From the NCBI GenBank assembly GCA_964395095.1, contig CAYMZZ010000015.1, positions 48,395 to 112,394 on the forward strand: a stretch of DNA of 64,000 nucleotides. Reading direction: 5' to 3'. This document shows positions 16,659 to 26,078 of this stretch, one piece after another. The position numbers and the translations under genes were made by a program. Origin of the DNA: CAYMZZ01 sp964395095. GTDB lineage: Bacteria; Bacteroidota; Bacteroidia; Chitinophagales; Chitinophagaceae. Numbering within the stretch: the stretch's first letter is position 1; each line of letters opens with the position of its first letter. The notes under the pieces were generated by a model that saw only the letters and a list, made by a program, of their open reading frames with translations, was not told the origin of the DNA and did no database searches.

Positions 16659-17170
16659 CCACGCAGAAAAATCGGGTACCCCATTCTTCAAAATCGCCGA
16701 ATCAGACCAAATACGAAGAAGAAATAAGAGTTTGCACGTAATTGCAGGAAACATTGTTCCCTGAAACAATGTAGTAAAATACATTTCAATATGCAGACCT
16801 GGTTGATCAAGGCTAAACTTTTAGCATATATCAATTAAAAAAACAGCATTTTACTTTCATTTGTCAGATCCCGGTATTAACATTGTGCTCGTTTATTGAA
16901 TGGGTATTTTCGACCTACCGTTATACCTCTTTTCAATCCTTTTCATATCCTATGAATTATATACTGCCACAGCGATCCGTTCCTCCTTCCATTTTATCCA
17001 ATCTGTCTTCGGTATTCCATTCACTATTTCCAATTCGGTTGCATCAATGCACAGGGCTTCCTGGCCTGCCGATATTTCCTGTATACCACCAGTAACTCGC
17101 TGAATAAACGGCGCAATGCATCCATTGCTGGCGCCAATACCAAATTTTTTCTTTCACCTAAACAATCTGT
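16659..17170. other. Gene-free spacer
   Basis: No convincing gene in 512 bases. 16751-16758 (ACATTGTT) and 16765-16772 (AACAATGT) form a short hairpin about 95 bp after the XRE gene, possibly a weak terminator. The rest should hold the promoter of the large secreted protein. Overlapping short open frames at 16883-17103 lack any recognisable signature. Confidence 0.5.
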
Positions 17171-19579
17171 ATGAAACAAGTCTACCTAAAAGGCATAAGG
17201 TCTGTTATGGGACTCTTTGCCCTTCTTGCAGCAATCATGTTGCTTCCACCCGGCTCGGCTACGGCCCAGCAATCCCTTCCTGTACCCGAATTACTCTATT
17301 ATAAATTCGATGGCACAGGCAGCACTGTTACCAATTATGCCAGTGCAGCTCCTGCAGGTACGGAATCCGCCTCACTTATTGGCAGTATCAGCCAGGGAGG
17401 AACGGGTTTGTGCGCAGGCGCTTTAGTAGGTACAGGCGGTGCTTCAACCATCGACTACTTAAATACAAACTGGGCACCAGATCTGGGCAACACCGCATGG
17501 ACCATATCTTTTTGGACCTCTAATATACCCAGCACTACCAACACTCATTATATTTTTGGGGACGTAAATGCCTCAGGTTTTCGCTGCTTTACCGGTGGGG
17601 TGGCAGGAGCCGATAACTGGATATTACGTGGTGGCGGCGGCCCTGATGTGTTAGTTTCTGGCGGAGCAAGTACAACTGAATCCATGACCAGCTTTGTATA
17701 TGATCCATCCACTTCAAGGGTTTATGCATATCTCAATGGCGTTAGGGTTAATGAAGTAGTTGTCGGCGCCTATAATCTCACAGGCGACGGACCCTTCAAA
17801 GTTGGCGCTTATAGCGGTAGCAACAGCCTCCCCCCAGGCAGTTTGATGGATGAGTTTGGTCTGTACAATCGTGCCCTCAGCGAGGAGGAAATCCTGCAGC
17901 TTTACGAGCGGAAAACCTTTGAAACCGTCAATATCAGTACCTGCAATAATCCCTACACCAGCCCGAGTGGGAACTACAACTGGACCAGTTCAGGCACTTA
18001 TAATGACACTATCCCCAACAGCTATTGTGGCGACAGTATCATTACCGTGAACCTTACTATAACCAACAATACCCTCCAGATAAATGAACAACCGGAAGAC
18101 TCGATCGCCGCTGCGGGTGATGAGGTGAGCTTCTCCGTAAGCGCTACCGATGCCATCAGCTATCAATGGCAGGTTGATACAGGCTCCGGATTTTCGAATA
18201 TTGCCAACAACATCACCTATTCCGGAGCAACTACCGCCACATTAACGATCCGTGATGCAAGCGGGGATATGACTAATTATAGATACCGCTGTGTGGTTAC
18301 GGGCACTTGTGGCAGCATTAATTCAAATGAAGCCCTGCTCACCGTTAAGGTCAATCCTTCTATTGTGTTTGGTCCGCTGATGGATCAGGTATATGGAGAC
18401 GCGATATTTGAAATTGCCGCCAGCTCCAATTCGGATGGAAGCTTCACTTATGGTAGTGATAATACTTCAGTGGCCCTTGTATCCTTTAATACCACCGACA
18501 ACAAGTGGTATGTTGAAATTAAAGGAGCCGGAACAGCCAGCATTACGGCTTACCAGGCTGCGGGCAGCTTGTATGAAGCCGATAGCGCCAAAACCGACCT
18601 CACGGTCAATAAGGCTGTATTATCGATCACGGCCGACGCCAAATCCAAAGTTTTTGGTGCCGCAGATCCAGCGCTTACATATACGGCCACGGGCTATCAG
18701 TACAGCGACAATAACAGTATTCTTACCGGAGCACTGAATCGCGATGCCGGGGAAGATGCCGAAGAATACACGATCAACCAGAACACCCTGAGTGCTGGTA
18801 ATAATTATACGATCAGCTATACGGCCAGCAAGCTCACGATCAACAAAGCCCCGCAAATCATTACCTGGAACCAGCAACTGACCCTGGGCTGTGGTGGTGC
18901 TACCACTGTGCAATTAACAGCCAGTTCCAATAGTGGCTTACCGATAAGTTATAGCAGTTCCAATACCGCTGTGGCCAGCATCAACGGATCCACCCTCACT
19001 GCACAGCAGTCGGGTGCGGCCAGCATCACAGCCACACAAGAGGGCAACAACAACTACCTGCCTGCAACCGCTGTAATAAGAAATCTCACCAACTCGGTTA
19101 ATGGATTAATCAAACATCATTTCCGCGATGCCATTTTCTTCGTGAATGAGAACAATGCCTACGTGGCCTGGCAATGGTACAAAAACGGTAATGCCGTATC
19201 CGGTGCTACCAGCGCCTACTATAGTGAACCAACGGCCCTTACCGGCACCTATTATGTAGTGGCAACCGACAACAATGGTAATACTGTAAGAAGCTGCCCG
19301 CTTACCTTAACCGGATCCAGCCTGGTTGATCGCAAGATGCTTGTTTCCCCCAACCCCGCACAGGCTGGTAACAGCGCTACGGTTACCATTAACTACAGCA
19401 GCAACGATTTGCAGGGCGCCGTGCTGATCGTGAGTGATATGAGCGGAAATGTGCTGCAGCAAGTGGTGAACATTACGCTGATCCAGCGGATACAGTTGCC
19501 TTCAAACAATGGCCTTTACATTATCACATTACTCAGGGCTAATGGCTTGAAGGAATCCGTGAATGTGGTGGTGAAATAA
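17171..19579 (+). CDS. Secreted LamG/MBG multidomain protein with T9SS type A sorting domain
   Basis: An 802-residue exported protein. Order: signal peptide (about 1-32, ending SATAQ); LamG/concanavalin-like jelly roll (about 38-250; LLYYKFDGTGSTVTNYAS, AWTISFWTSN, MDEFGLYNRALSEEEILQLY); an Ig-like domain (about 290-395; ISYQWQVDTGSGFSNI and YRCVVTGTCGS); a beta domain; an MBG domain (about 480-556; ITADAKSKVFGAADPALTY); a Big-type domain (about 560-640); an Ig-like segment (WQWYKNGNAVSGATSAYY); and a C-terminal T9SS sorting domain (about 725-802; VSPNPAQAGNSATVTI, NGLYIITL). It should be exported by the type IX system and anchored at the surface, perhaps as an adhesin or glycan binder. Confidence 0.85.
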   Translation: MKQVYLKGIRSVMGLFALLAAIMLLPPGSATAQQSLPVPELLYYKFDGTGSTVTNYASAAPAGTESASLIGSISQGGTGLCAGALVGTGGASTIDYLNTNWAPDLGNTAWTISFWTSNIPSTTNTHYIFGDVNASGFRCFTGGVAGADNWILRGGGGPDVLVSGGASTTESMTSFVYDPSTSRVYAYLNGVRVNEVVVGAYNLTGDGPFKVGAYSGSNSLPPGSLMDEFGLYNRALSEEEILQLYERKTFETVNISTCNNPYTSPSGNYNWTSSGTYNDTIPNSYCGDSIITVNLTITNNTLQINEQPEDSIAAAGDEVSFSVSATDAISYQWQVDTGSGFSNIANNITYSGATTATLTIRDASGDMTNYRYRCVVTGTCGSINSNEALLTVKVNPSIVFGPLMDQVYGDAIFEIAASSNSDGSFTYGSDNTSVALVSFNTTDNKWYVEIKGAGTASITAYQAAGSLYEADSAKTDLTVNKAVLSITADAKSKVFGAADPALTYTATGYQYSDNNSILTGALNRDAGEDAEEYTINQNTLSAGNNYTISYTASKLTINKAPQIITWNQQLTLGCGGATTVQLTASSNSGLPISYSSSNTAVASINGSTLTAQQSGAASITATQEGNNNYLPATAVIRNLTNSVNGLIKHHFRDAIFFVNENNAYVAWQWYKNGNAVSGATSAYYSEPTALTGTYYVVATDNNGNTVRSCPLTLTGSSLVDRKMLVSPNPAQAGNSATVTINYSSNDLQGAVLIVSDMSGNVLQQVVNITLIQRIQLPSNNGLYIITLLRANGLKESVNVVVK

Positions 19580-19615
19580 GTAAACCTTATCAACAACAGT
19601 CAAAACTGAATCAAT

Positions 19616-20425
19616 ATGCGAATTATAAGTATCATAATCATTCATCTGATGGCCTTTGGCTTAACGGCCAATGCGCAGCAATGGAGCGTAGCTCTGCGCG
19701 GAGGATTACAGGGCCTTCAGTATAAAGTAGATAATGCCAAAATCAATCAACAGGCCGGCGGAGGTATCCATATTGGCTACCGCATTCCGGTGAAAGCCAA
19801 CTGGCAGTTGCTTACAGGTGTGGGAGCCGATTATTACAGCACCCGCGCCACCCTGTCGGATAATACCAGTTTTCAATCCAATGAGATTGATGCCGTGGGA
19901 TCCGGCTTTCAATACAGCGTTGAAACTGTTGGTTACGAAGAAAAGCTTGACTTTTTTGCACTCACAGTTCCGCTTACCCTGCAATACGAAGCCAGCGGAA
20001 AAAACCGTTGGCAGGCCAATGGCGGCGTAAAATTTGTCCTGCCCTTCCGGGCCAGCCTGGAAGCCCGTGCCGACCAGCTTACGCAATCGGCTTATTACCC
20101 CGACTACAATCTGACGGTTGAAGATCTGCCTCAGCACGGATTTGGAACCACTAACAACTGGACCGATGAAACCAAAAGGAGCCTCAATGCCGGCATTGCC
20201 GCCACTGCCGGAATTGGTTACGGATTTGACCTGGGGAAAAAATGGGGTCTAAGCCTGGGTCTGTTTGCAGACTATGGCCTCACCAATATGCGTAAAGAGG
20301 AAAGCCAGGGCAATGCTGTGTATTACAACAATGGAAAAGCCCGTGCCGCTGGCACCATTAATATGGTTGATAATGTGAGGCTGATGGCTTTTGGATTACA
20401 GGTACGTTTGAGCCTGCTGAAATAA
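19616..20425 (+). CDS. Outer-membrane beta-barrel protein paired with the T9SS cargo
   Basis: A 269-residue protein with a signal peptide (cleavage near NAQQ, residue 21) and a barrel pattern: GGLQGLQYKVD, GGGIHIGYRIPV, LLTGVGADYYST, LTVPLTLQYEASG, GIAATAGIGYGFDLG and a final LMAFGLQVRLSLLK with an aromatic/hydrophobic C-terminus. It begins 36 bp after the T9SS cargo gene and shares its terminator, so the two are probably one transcript. Function unknown. Confidence 0.65.
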   Translation: MRIISIIIIHLMAFGLTANAQQWSVALRGGLQGLQYKVDNAKINQQAGGGIHIGYRIPVKANWQLLTGVGADYYSTRATLSDNTSFQSNEIDAVGSGFQYSVETVGYEEKLDFFALTVPLTLQYEASGKNRWQANGGVKFVLPFRASLEARADQLTQSAYYPDYNLTVEDLPQHGFGTTNNWTDETKRSLNAGIAATAGIGYGFDLGKKWGLSLGLFADYGLTNMRKEESQGNAVYYNNGKARAAGTINMVDNVRLMAFGLQVRLSLLK

Positions 20426-20447
20426 AATGACAACTTTCTGAATGGAT

Positions 20448-20480
20448 AAAGCCGGGCCTCTATTGGCCCGGCTTTTTTTT
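20448..20480 (+). terminator. Rho-independent terminator
   Basis: An 11-bp stem AAAGCCGGGCC (20448-20458) / GGCCCGGCTTT (20465-20475) is followed by a run of T. It ends the transcript of the two genes at 17171-20425. Confidence 0.9.
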
Positions 20481-20568
20481 AAACTAATAAGAAGCAACTC
20501 CTGATGATCCGGGCCACGCTACAGCCGATGAGAAACGGGTATTTTCATACCGGCTCATACCCACGCAA

Positions 20569-21144
20569 TTAAGGTAGTATGGTCGCCGGCAAATATTCCA
20601 GTATCAGCACCCCATTATCCAAAGTGCGTGCGCTTTTCAAACGGAAGCCCGCCTTCTCCCGATCATCCCCGAACAGGCGCATTCCGCCACCGATAGATAT
20701 CGGGAATAACATCAGCCTCAGTTCGTCCACCAATTTATGCCGGAGCAATCCCTTCACCAACCTGGCACTGCCATATACCAGTATATCGCCTCCCTCGGTT
20801 TCCTTCAGTTCCGCCACATCGCTTTGCACATCGCGAAGCAGGTAACTATTGTTCCAGTTGGTTCTTTCCAGGCTTTGCGATACGATATATTTGGGCATAG
20901 CATTTATCTTGTCGGCGAAGCCACCCCCGCTTTGTGTAGGCCAGTACACCGAAAACTGGTCGTAGGTATGCCTGCCCAGTAGTAAGGCTTCCACCGAAGC
21001 CAACTCTTCCACCTTATATTTTCCTGATTCTGGATGGCCGTAGAGAAATTGCCAGCCGGCATGTGGATGCGCTGTTTCATTCCCGCCCGGCGCTTCCACC
21101 ACGCCATCAAGGGTGATGAACTCAGTTACGATTATCCTGCGCAT
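20569..21144 (-). CDS. Dihydrofolate reductase/RibD C-terminal-like protein
   Basis: A 191-residue protein of the YwjB/YyaP-like RibD C-terminal family: MRRIIVTEFITLDGVVEAPG start, LLLGRHTYDQFSVYWP, GDILVYGSARLVKGLLRHKLVDELRLMLFPI and GGGMRLFGDD. The fold binds NADPH; true substrates of these stand-alone proteins are mostly unknown. It does not have the zinc deaminase half of RibD, and there are no riboflavin genes nearby. Confidence 0.85.
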   Translation of the reverse strand: MRRIIVTEFITLDGVVEAPGGNETAHPHAGWQFLYGHPESGKYKVEELASVEALLLGRHTYDQFSVYWPTQSGGGFADKINAMPKYIVSQSLERTNWNNSYLLRDVQSDVAELKETEGGDILVYGSARLVKGLLRHKLVDELRLMLFPISIGGGMRLFGDDREKAGFRLKSARTLDNGVLILEYLPATILP

Positions 21145-21249
21145 AATCCTTCTTTTTGGTAAAACTAGCAGAAAGTCATCATGCGAATGCAGGCCAAAGT
21201 CGGCAATTGCAGGGGGTGAATACGACCCAAACCAGGGCGCTCAGTGGGG

Positions 21250-22227
21250 CTATACCTCCGCAGCAAGTCTGGCGTACTTGTTCCGATATTCAATCGGCGT
21301 AAGCCCGGTTACCTTTTTGAAAATGTCGCGAAATGCCTTGGTATCGGAATACCCTACTTCATACATCACTTCCGACACATTCTTGCGCGAAGCTTCAAAG
21401 AATCTTTTGGCTGCCTCGATCCTTACACGCTGAATATATTCAATGGGCGAATTATTAGTCGCCTCCTTAAACCTTCTTTCAAATGTTCTTCTACCCGTGG
21501 CTACAAAATCCGCCAGCTCATCAATCATTATCTTATCGGTATAATTCTTCTCTATATAGTCCTGCACTTTTTTGATATCCTCGTCATGATGATTTTTCTG
21601 CCCCCGGAATATGGCAAAATCGGCCTGGCTATCCCTGCCAATATCGAGCGCAAAATATTTGGCGATCAATACCGCCGTTTCATGATCGGCATATTTCTCC
21701 ACCAGGTAAAGTACCAGATTCCACAAACTGCTGGCTCCTCCACTGCTGAAGATATTATCATGCTCGGTAATAATAGCACCATCCCGCACTTCCACCTCCG
21801 GATACTTTTGACGGAACTCCTCTATATGCGCCCAGTGTGTGGAACATTTTTTGCCATTCAGCAATCCTGTTTCCGCCAATAAAAATGCGCCGATACATAA
21901 ACTGGCTACGCTGGCGCCCCTGTTGTGCAACTTTGTGAAATAAGGTATGGCCGCGGCATTGGCAGCAATTCCTTTTTCTGTATCACCAAAAGCAGGTGGA
22001 ATGATCAGGAGATCGGTTCTCTCCACATCCTTGAGTAGCCGGCTGGTCTTAATGGTATATTCACCATTGTTGGCGGGTACATATTCTTGCAAGCCCACAT
22101 ATTCCACCTCAAATTTTAGCTGCTTTCCGGTAGCCACCAGAAATTCATTGGCCGTATTGAAACTGCGAAAAGCAGGCGTTATCGCTTCAATCACCCCATA
22201 CTCGGGAACAAACACGGAGACTTTCAT
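21250..22227 (-). CDS. GlxA-family AraC transcriptional regulator (DJ-1/PfpI plus HTH)
   Basis: A 325-residue protein from the ATG at 22227 (MKVSVFVPEYGVIEAITPAF). Residues about 1-185 are a DJ-1/PfpI-like amidotransferase fold with the nucleophile-elbow cysteine in GASVASLCIGAFLLAETGLL and GGASSLWNLVLYLVEK; residues about 215-320 are an AraC HTH pair (KIMIDELADFVATGRRTFERRFKEATNNSPIEYIQ and NVSEVMYEVGYSDTKAFRDIFKKVTGLTPIEYR). It faces the DoxX-like/SnoaL-like genes across a 128-bp divergent region and is their likely regulator. Confidence 0.93.
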   Translation of the reverse strand: MKVSVFVPEYGVIEAITPAFRSFNTANEFLVATGKQLKFEVEYVGLQEYVPANNGEYTIKTSRLLKDVERTDLLIIPPAFGDTEKGIAANAAAIPYFTKLHNRGASVASLCIGAFLLAETGLLNGKKCSTHWAHIEEFRQKYPEVEVRDGAIITEHDNIFSSGGASSLWNLVLYLVEKYADHETAVLIAKYFALDIGRDSQADFAIFRGQKNHHDEDIKKVQDYIEKNYTDKIMIDELADFVATGRRTFERRFKEATNNSPIEYIQRVRIEAAKRFFEASRKNVSEVMYEVGYSDTKAFRDIFKKVTGLTPIEYRNKYARLAAEV

Positions 22228-22355
22228 CGGATGAGAAATTTGCACACAAAATAAATAAAATGTCATAATCCACCCCTCAACCTGTCATTTTCACCATGGG
22301 AAAATGAAAAGGCGACGTTCCATCTTTGCTCGATCAATTCACAAAAAAAACAACA

Positions 22356-22715
22356 ATGAAAAATAAGCTCATCTTTTGGATTTCAACCTGCATCATCTTT
22401 TTGTGGGAAGGCCTCATGCCCATTGGCACTTTGCTGTTTGCGCCACAGTACAACAATGCCGGCACCAAACCTTTGGGTTATCCCGATTATTTTGCGGTTG
22501 CGCTGATCATTTGCAAATTTCTGGGCGCTACAGCCATTATGCTTCGAAAGCTGCCGGCAAAACTGCGGGAATGGGCTTATGCCGGACTCAGCTTCAACCT
22601 GCTGTTTGCCATCCTGAGCCATATAGTTGTTGATCAAAATATCGGATTCATCCTGATGCCCGTTGTGGTATTGGTTATCCTGGTATTGTCGTATGTTTAT
22701 AAAGACAAATTATGA
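22356..22715 (+). CDS. DoxX-like family membrane protein
   Basis: A 119-residue protein with four hydrophobic segments (WISTCIIFLWEGLMPIGTLLF; YFAVALIICKFLGATAIML; AYAGLSFNLLFAILSHIV; FILMPVVVLVILVLSYVY), the layout of DoxX-like proteins. The start ATG at 22356 was preferred to an upstream one because it begins MKNKLIFWISTC as in its relatives. A second member of the same type lies at 63550. Role unknown; such genes often follow redox or antibiotic-stress regulators. Confidence 0.8.
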   Translation: MKNKLIFWISTCIIFLWEGLMPIGTLLFAPQYNNAGTKPLGYPDYFAVALIICKFLGATAIMLRKLPAKLREWAYAGLSFNLLFAILSHIVVDQNIGFILMPVVVLVILVLSYVYKDKL

Positions 22716-22722
22716 AAGCCAC

Positions 22723-23088
22723 ATGACCACAAAAGAAGTCGCACAAAACTTTTCCATGGGAGAGTTCTCTTCCGTTTATGATCGTATCGCGGAGAAAGCA
22801 GTATGGACCGTGTTGGGGGAAAACGAGTACACAGGCAAAGATGCCATTTTAAATTATTGCGAACAGGTATCGTCTTATTTTCGTTCAGTGGAAACGAAAT
22901 TTGCGACTACCCATATCATAGCGGAAGGCAGAAAAGTAGTGGTAAGCGGTACGGCTGAATTTATTCGGGGAGGCAAAACCGTTTCTTTCATTTCGGCTTG
23001 CGACGTATATGAGTTTAGCGAGACCGATCAAATTGAAAAGATCAGTTCTTACTGTATCCAGCAGGATCCTGCAAAAATTGGAAAATAA
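22723..23088 (+). CDS. SnoaL-like / NTF2-family protein
   Basis: A 121-residue alpha+beta-barrel protein: MGEFSSVYDRIAEKAVWTVLGENEYTGKDAILNYCEQVSSYF and AEFIRGGKTVSFISACDVYEFSETDQIEKISSYC fit the SnoaL-like NTF2 pattern. It starts 8 bp after the DoxX-like gene and should be cotranscribed. The cavity ligand or reaction is unknown. Confidence 0.8.
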   Translation: MTTKEVAQNFSMGEFSSVYDRIAEKAVWTVLGENEYTGKDAILNYCEQVSSYFRSVETKFATTHIIAEGRKVVVSGTAEFIRGGKTVSFISACDVYEFSETDQIEKISSYCIQQDPAKIGK

Positions 23089-23107
23089 TAAACCCTGCCC
23101 TGGCTAA

Positions 23108-23563
23108 ATGAATATTCAGATCAAAAGATTGCAACCGGATGAAGTGGATTTGTTTATAGCGCTCATTGAGCTCTTCGAAGATGTATTTGAAATGAAGGAT
23201 TTTCGGATGCCTCCAGAGGCGCATCTTCAGGAGCTGCTAAAAGATAAAGGCTTCTACGTTTTTGTGGCGATTAGCGATCAGGGGGCAATGCTGGGAGGCT
23301 TAACCGCCTATACTCTCCGGCAATATTATGCAGTAAAACCGCTGGTTTATATTTATGACCTCGCTGTGGATCGTCGTCATCAGCGAAAAGGTATCGGAAC
23401 AAAATTGATATCCGCCATCACCTCCTATTGCAAAGCAGAAGGAGCTCAGGAAGTATTTGTACAGGCGGATCGTGTGGATGAGCATGCAGTAGAATTTTAC
23501 CGGAAAACTGGCGCTACCGAAGAAGACGTTCTTCATTTTTATTACGATTTGGAAAAACATTAA
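23108..23563 (+). CDS. GNAT N-acetyltransferase resembling AAC(3)-I
   Basis: A 151-residue GNAT protein. LVYIYDLAVDRRHQRKGIGTKLISAI contains the acetyl-CoA-binding RRHQRKGIG, and EVFVQADRVDEHAVEFYRKTGATEEDVLHF follows the same order as AAC(3)-I enzymes (YIYDLAV, then VQADYGDDPAV, then HF). AAC(3)-I acetylates gentamicin-type aminoglycosides; whether this chromosomal relative does is unproven. It is fourth in the DoxX-SnoaL-GNAT-AraC row. Confidence 0.8.
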   Translation: MNIQIKRLQPDEVDLFIALIELFEDVFEMKDFRMPPEAHLQELLKDKGFYVFVAISDQGAMLGGLTAYTLRQYYAVKPLVYIYDLAVDRRHQRKGIGTKLISAITSYCKAEGAQEVFVQADRVDEHAVEFYRKTGATEEDVLHFYYDLEKH

Positions 23564-23581
23564 ATACAGCCAACAGGCCTT

Positions 23582-24358
23582 ATGCAAAATAGACTGCTGG
23601 ATCCCGATCCACAACTGGCTCCTTATGTGAAAAGTATTCTGGTCTTTGAAAGCCGGGAAGAAGATTCGCAAACCCATCTTCCCTTTTATGCCGATGGTTT
23701 TCCCGGTTTGATTTTTCATACAGCAGGAAGCCGCCTACGCGTTTATCCGCATCCGCAAAAAATGCCGGAGGTATTCATTTACGGGCAAACGCTGCAACCT
23801 GTGGAAATCCGGATCAAAGGTCGGTTTCAACTGGTCATTTTTCAACTGTACCCCTTTGCCCTGCGCACAATTTTTGACCTGGACCCACACAGCATTACCG
23901 ATAATTGCCATAAGATTCCTCATTTTCTGAAAACGAAACAATCCGGTCATACAAAGCAGAAAACAGGTTCTGATTCACTTATCCAGGTCCTTAGCCAGCA
24001 ACTCTTGCTTCTCATGCAGGAAAAAGTCAGGGCATTTGATCCGCTCATCAAACAGGCTATTGAAAAAATACTGGACTCAAAGGGTCAGCTCAGCCTGAAG
24101 CAGCTCGCGCTTGACCTGGCCATCAGTTCCCGTTCCCTCGAGCGAAGATTTTTTCAACAAACAGCTCTGAAACCTAAACAATTTTCGCGGATCATTCAGT
24201 TTCAGAATTCCCTGATCCAACTTTCTGTACGCGACTACAACAAGCTAACCGATGTAGTATACGACAATGGCTATGCCGATCAATCGCATTTTATTCGTGT
24301 ATTCCGCTCCTTCACCGGCAAAATTGCTTCCCGTTTTCTAAAAACCACACGCCAGTAG
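23582..24358 (+). CDS. AraC-family transcriptional regulator with DUF6597-like N-terminal domain
   Basis: A 258-residue protein. The N-terminal part (about 1-125; LLDPDPQLAPYVKSILVFESRE, FHTAGSRLRVYP, FQLYPFALRTIF) resembles the DUF6597 sensory domain, and the C-terminal part (about 160-255) is a double HTH: QLSLKQLALDLAISSRSLERRFFQQTALKPKQFSRI and KLTDVVYDNGYADQSHFIRVFRSFTG. It lies 18 bp after the GNAT gene, so it is probably in the same operon. Confidence 0.88.
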   Translation: MQNRLLDPDPQLAPYVKSILVFESREEDSQTHLPFYADGFPGLIFHTAGSRLRVYPHPQKMPEVFIYGQTLQPVEIRIKGRFQLVIFQLYPFALRTIFDLDPHSITDNCHKIPHFLKTKQSGHTKQKTGSDSLIQVLSQQLLLLMQEKVRAFDPLIKQAIEKILDSKGQLSLKQLALDLAISSRSLERRFFQQTALKPKQFSRIIQFQNSLIQLSVRDYNKLTDVVYDNGYADQSHFIRVFRSFTGKIASRFLKTTRQ

Positions 24359-24421
24359 ACTGTCGCTTTTATTCTATTTTGCCTTATCCGGATGATCCAG
24401 CTTTGTCAAAAATTAATCGTT

Positions 24422-25048
24422 ATGCAACTAACTATTTTTGGCGCTTCCGGATCATTGGGCCGTATCATTCTGCAAAAAGCAATAGAGCAGGGTTTTCAGG
24501 TAACCGCATTTACCCGCGATGCGCAGAAGTTTTCGTCGTTGAAACACGATAATCTGCAAGTGCTGGAAGGCGATGTACAGCAACTTACCGATGTGGTCAG
24601 GGCTGTTCGGGGAAGCGATGCCGTTATCTGCGCGCTGGGCGATGGCGCAAAAGGGCTTGTACGGGCCACGGGTACCGCTCATATCATTCAGGCCATGCGC
24701 CAGCAGGGCTGCAAGCGCCTTGTTTGCCAAACCACACTTGGCATGGGCGAAACCTGGAACAATCTCAATTTCTTCTGGAAAAAAATCATGTTTGGCTGGC
24801 TCCTGAAAAAGGCATTTGAAGATCATCGCCTGCAGGAAGAGTATATTCGGAAGAGTGAGCTCGATTATACGATTGTAAGGCCCAGTGCCTTTAGCAAAGG
24901 TCCGGCTACCCAAACCTATAAAATCGATTTCAGCCCCAAGGAAAAACAATTGAAGCTGAAAATTTCAAGGGAAGATGTGGCGGAATTCATGCTGAAGCAA
25001 TTGTTTTCGAATCAATACCTGCACAGGGCGGTTAGTATTTCACATTAA
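24422..25048 (+). CDS. NAD(P)H-binding NmrA/SDR-like protein
   Basis: A 208-residue Rossmann protein from the ATG at 24422 (MQLTIFGASGSLGRIILQKA). The dinucleotide-binding GASGSLG is at residues 7-13, followed by EGDVQQLTDVVRAVRGSDAVICALG and a YTIVRPSAFSKGP segment, the NAD(P)H-binding (PF13460) pattern. The SDR Tyr-x3-Lys dyad is absent, so it is probably a quinone/NADPH sensor or atypical reductase. Confidence 0.82.
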   Translation: MQLTIFGASGSLGRIILQKAIEQGFQVTAFTRDAQKFSSLKHDNLQVLEGDVQQLTDVVRAVRGSDAVICALGDGAKGLVRATGTAHIIQAMRQQGCKRLVCQTTLGMGETWNNLNFFWKKIMFGWLLKKAFEDHRLQEEYIRKSELDYTIVRPSAFSKGPATQTYKIDFSPKEKQLKLKISREDVAEFMLKQLFSNQYLHRAVSISH

Positions 25049-25119
25049 ACTGTTAATGAAGAAGCATTCAGTACTCAGAGGCAGGCAAATAGCGCAAAGG
25101 GCAGCCACTTCCCATGATT

Positions 25120-26007
25120 TCAGCTTTTAGTCTTGTACGGAACCACATGTGTTTGATAGATATGTTTGGTCATAGGTTTCAAACTTCGATTTATCTGCAC
25201 GGGATGACGACCGGCAGTTGTGAAGAACTCAATACCACCATCAATCTTAATGTAGTGTACAACCCCAATCGATTTCTCAGATATAGTATCTCTTCGAGTA
25301 ATTCGTTTAAACTTTTCTACCACATCCTTATTGAAGTTTAATTGCAGTTGGTCGAAAGAAGGATTGGTACACGGCGTTCGCACATACCGATCGCCTGCCC
25401 AGTACATACACTCGCCAGGTGAACTGCCGAAACTCATATCTGAATATTTTCCCGCCTGCCTGATGATATAAAATCCACTTAAACCCAGCAACAGGAAGAG
25501 TAGCAGAAGCGCCGCCACCCGGCGCTTTTTCTTTTTGTCTGATTCTTGCGCAACACCCCTCTCTGGCGGAGGCTGCACGCTTTCTGTGGATTCATTGCCC
25601 GGCTCCGGATCTGCAATGAGCTTCTTCTCCTCTTCCGTTAATAGTACATCTTTTCCAAACCCAAAAGGTCGGTGTGGAAAATCTATTAACCAGGCCAGCA
25701 GTTCCAGGTTTGTATCATCCGTGGTTGTGGTATTTCCTTTCAGGTAATTATCAAGCGGCTTAAACCTGTCGGTTCCAAAATTCTCAATCAACTGCAAGAA
25801 ATGCCTCCTGTCTTCTGCCGGACCAAAGAAGGCCCGAAGGATCGGCATATCCTTATCCAGAAATCTTTCCTTACACACATTTATGCATTCCTTCCGGATG
25901 CTGGCCGGCGTTGATTGAGCCAACAAGGGTTGAAGCTCATTGTTGCTGCGCTTTTGATGATAAGCCGCCTTCAGCAGTTTGATATAATCCGGATGGTTGA
26001 GGCGCAT
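25120..26007 (-). CDS. Hypothetical single-pass membrane protein
   Basis: A 295-residue protein from the ATG at 26007; a TTG start at 26061 would add 18 residues. Residues about 1-150 are soluble and charged, followed by an acidic and proline-rich linker, a KKKKRR stretch and one transmembrane helix (VAALLLLFLLLGLSGFYII, about 186-204), then a 90-residue C-terminal domain with CMYWAGDRYVRTPC. The topology suggests a cytoplasmic N-terminus and a periplasmic C-terminus. Not recognised as any known family. Confidence 0.6.
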   Translation of the reverse strand: MRLNHPDYIKLLKAAYHQKRSNNELQPLLAQSTPASIRKECINVCKERFLDKDMPILRAFFGPAEDRRHFLQLIENFGTDRFKPLDNYLKGNTTTTDDTNLELLAWLIDFPHRPFGFGKDVLLTEEEKKLIADPEPGNESTESVQPPPERGVAQESDKKKKRRVAALLLLFLLLGLSGFYIIRQAGKYSDMSFGSSPGECMYWAGDRYVRTPCTNPSFDQLQLNFNKDVVEKFKRITRRDTISEKSIGVVHYIKIDGGIEFFTTAGRHPVQINRSLKPMTKHIYQTHVVPYKTKS

Positions 26008-26078
26008 ACCGAAATGCTTACACCTAAGGTAAGCAATCAGGGCAAATGTCGCAAGCGCCAAGCGCCCAACCAGCCAAA

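Noticed and set aside
16883..17103. Small hydrophobic protein upstream of the T9SS cargo gene
   Set aside because: Two overlapping frames of similar size, neither with recognisable features or a clear start.
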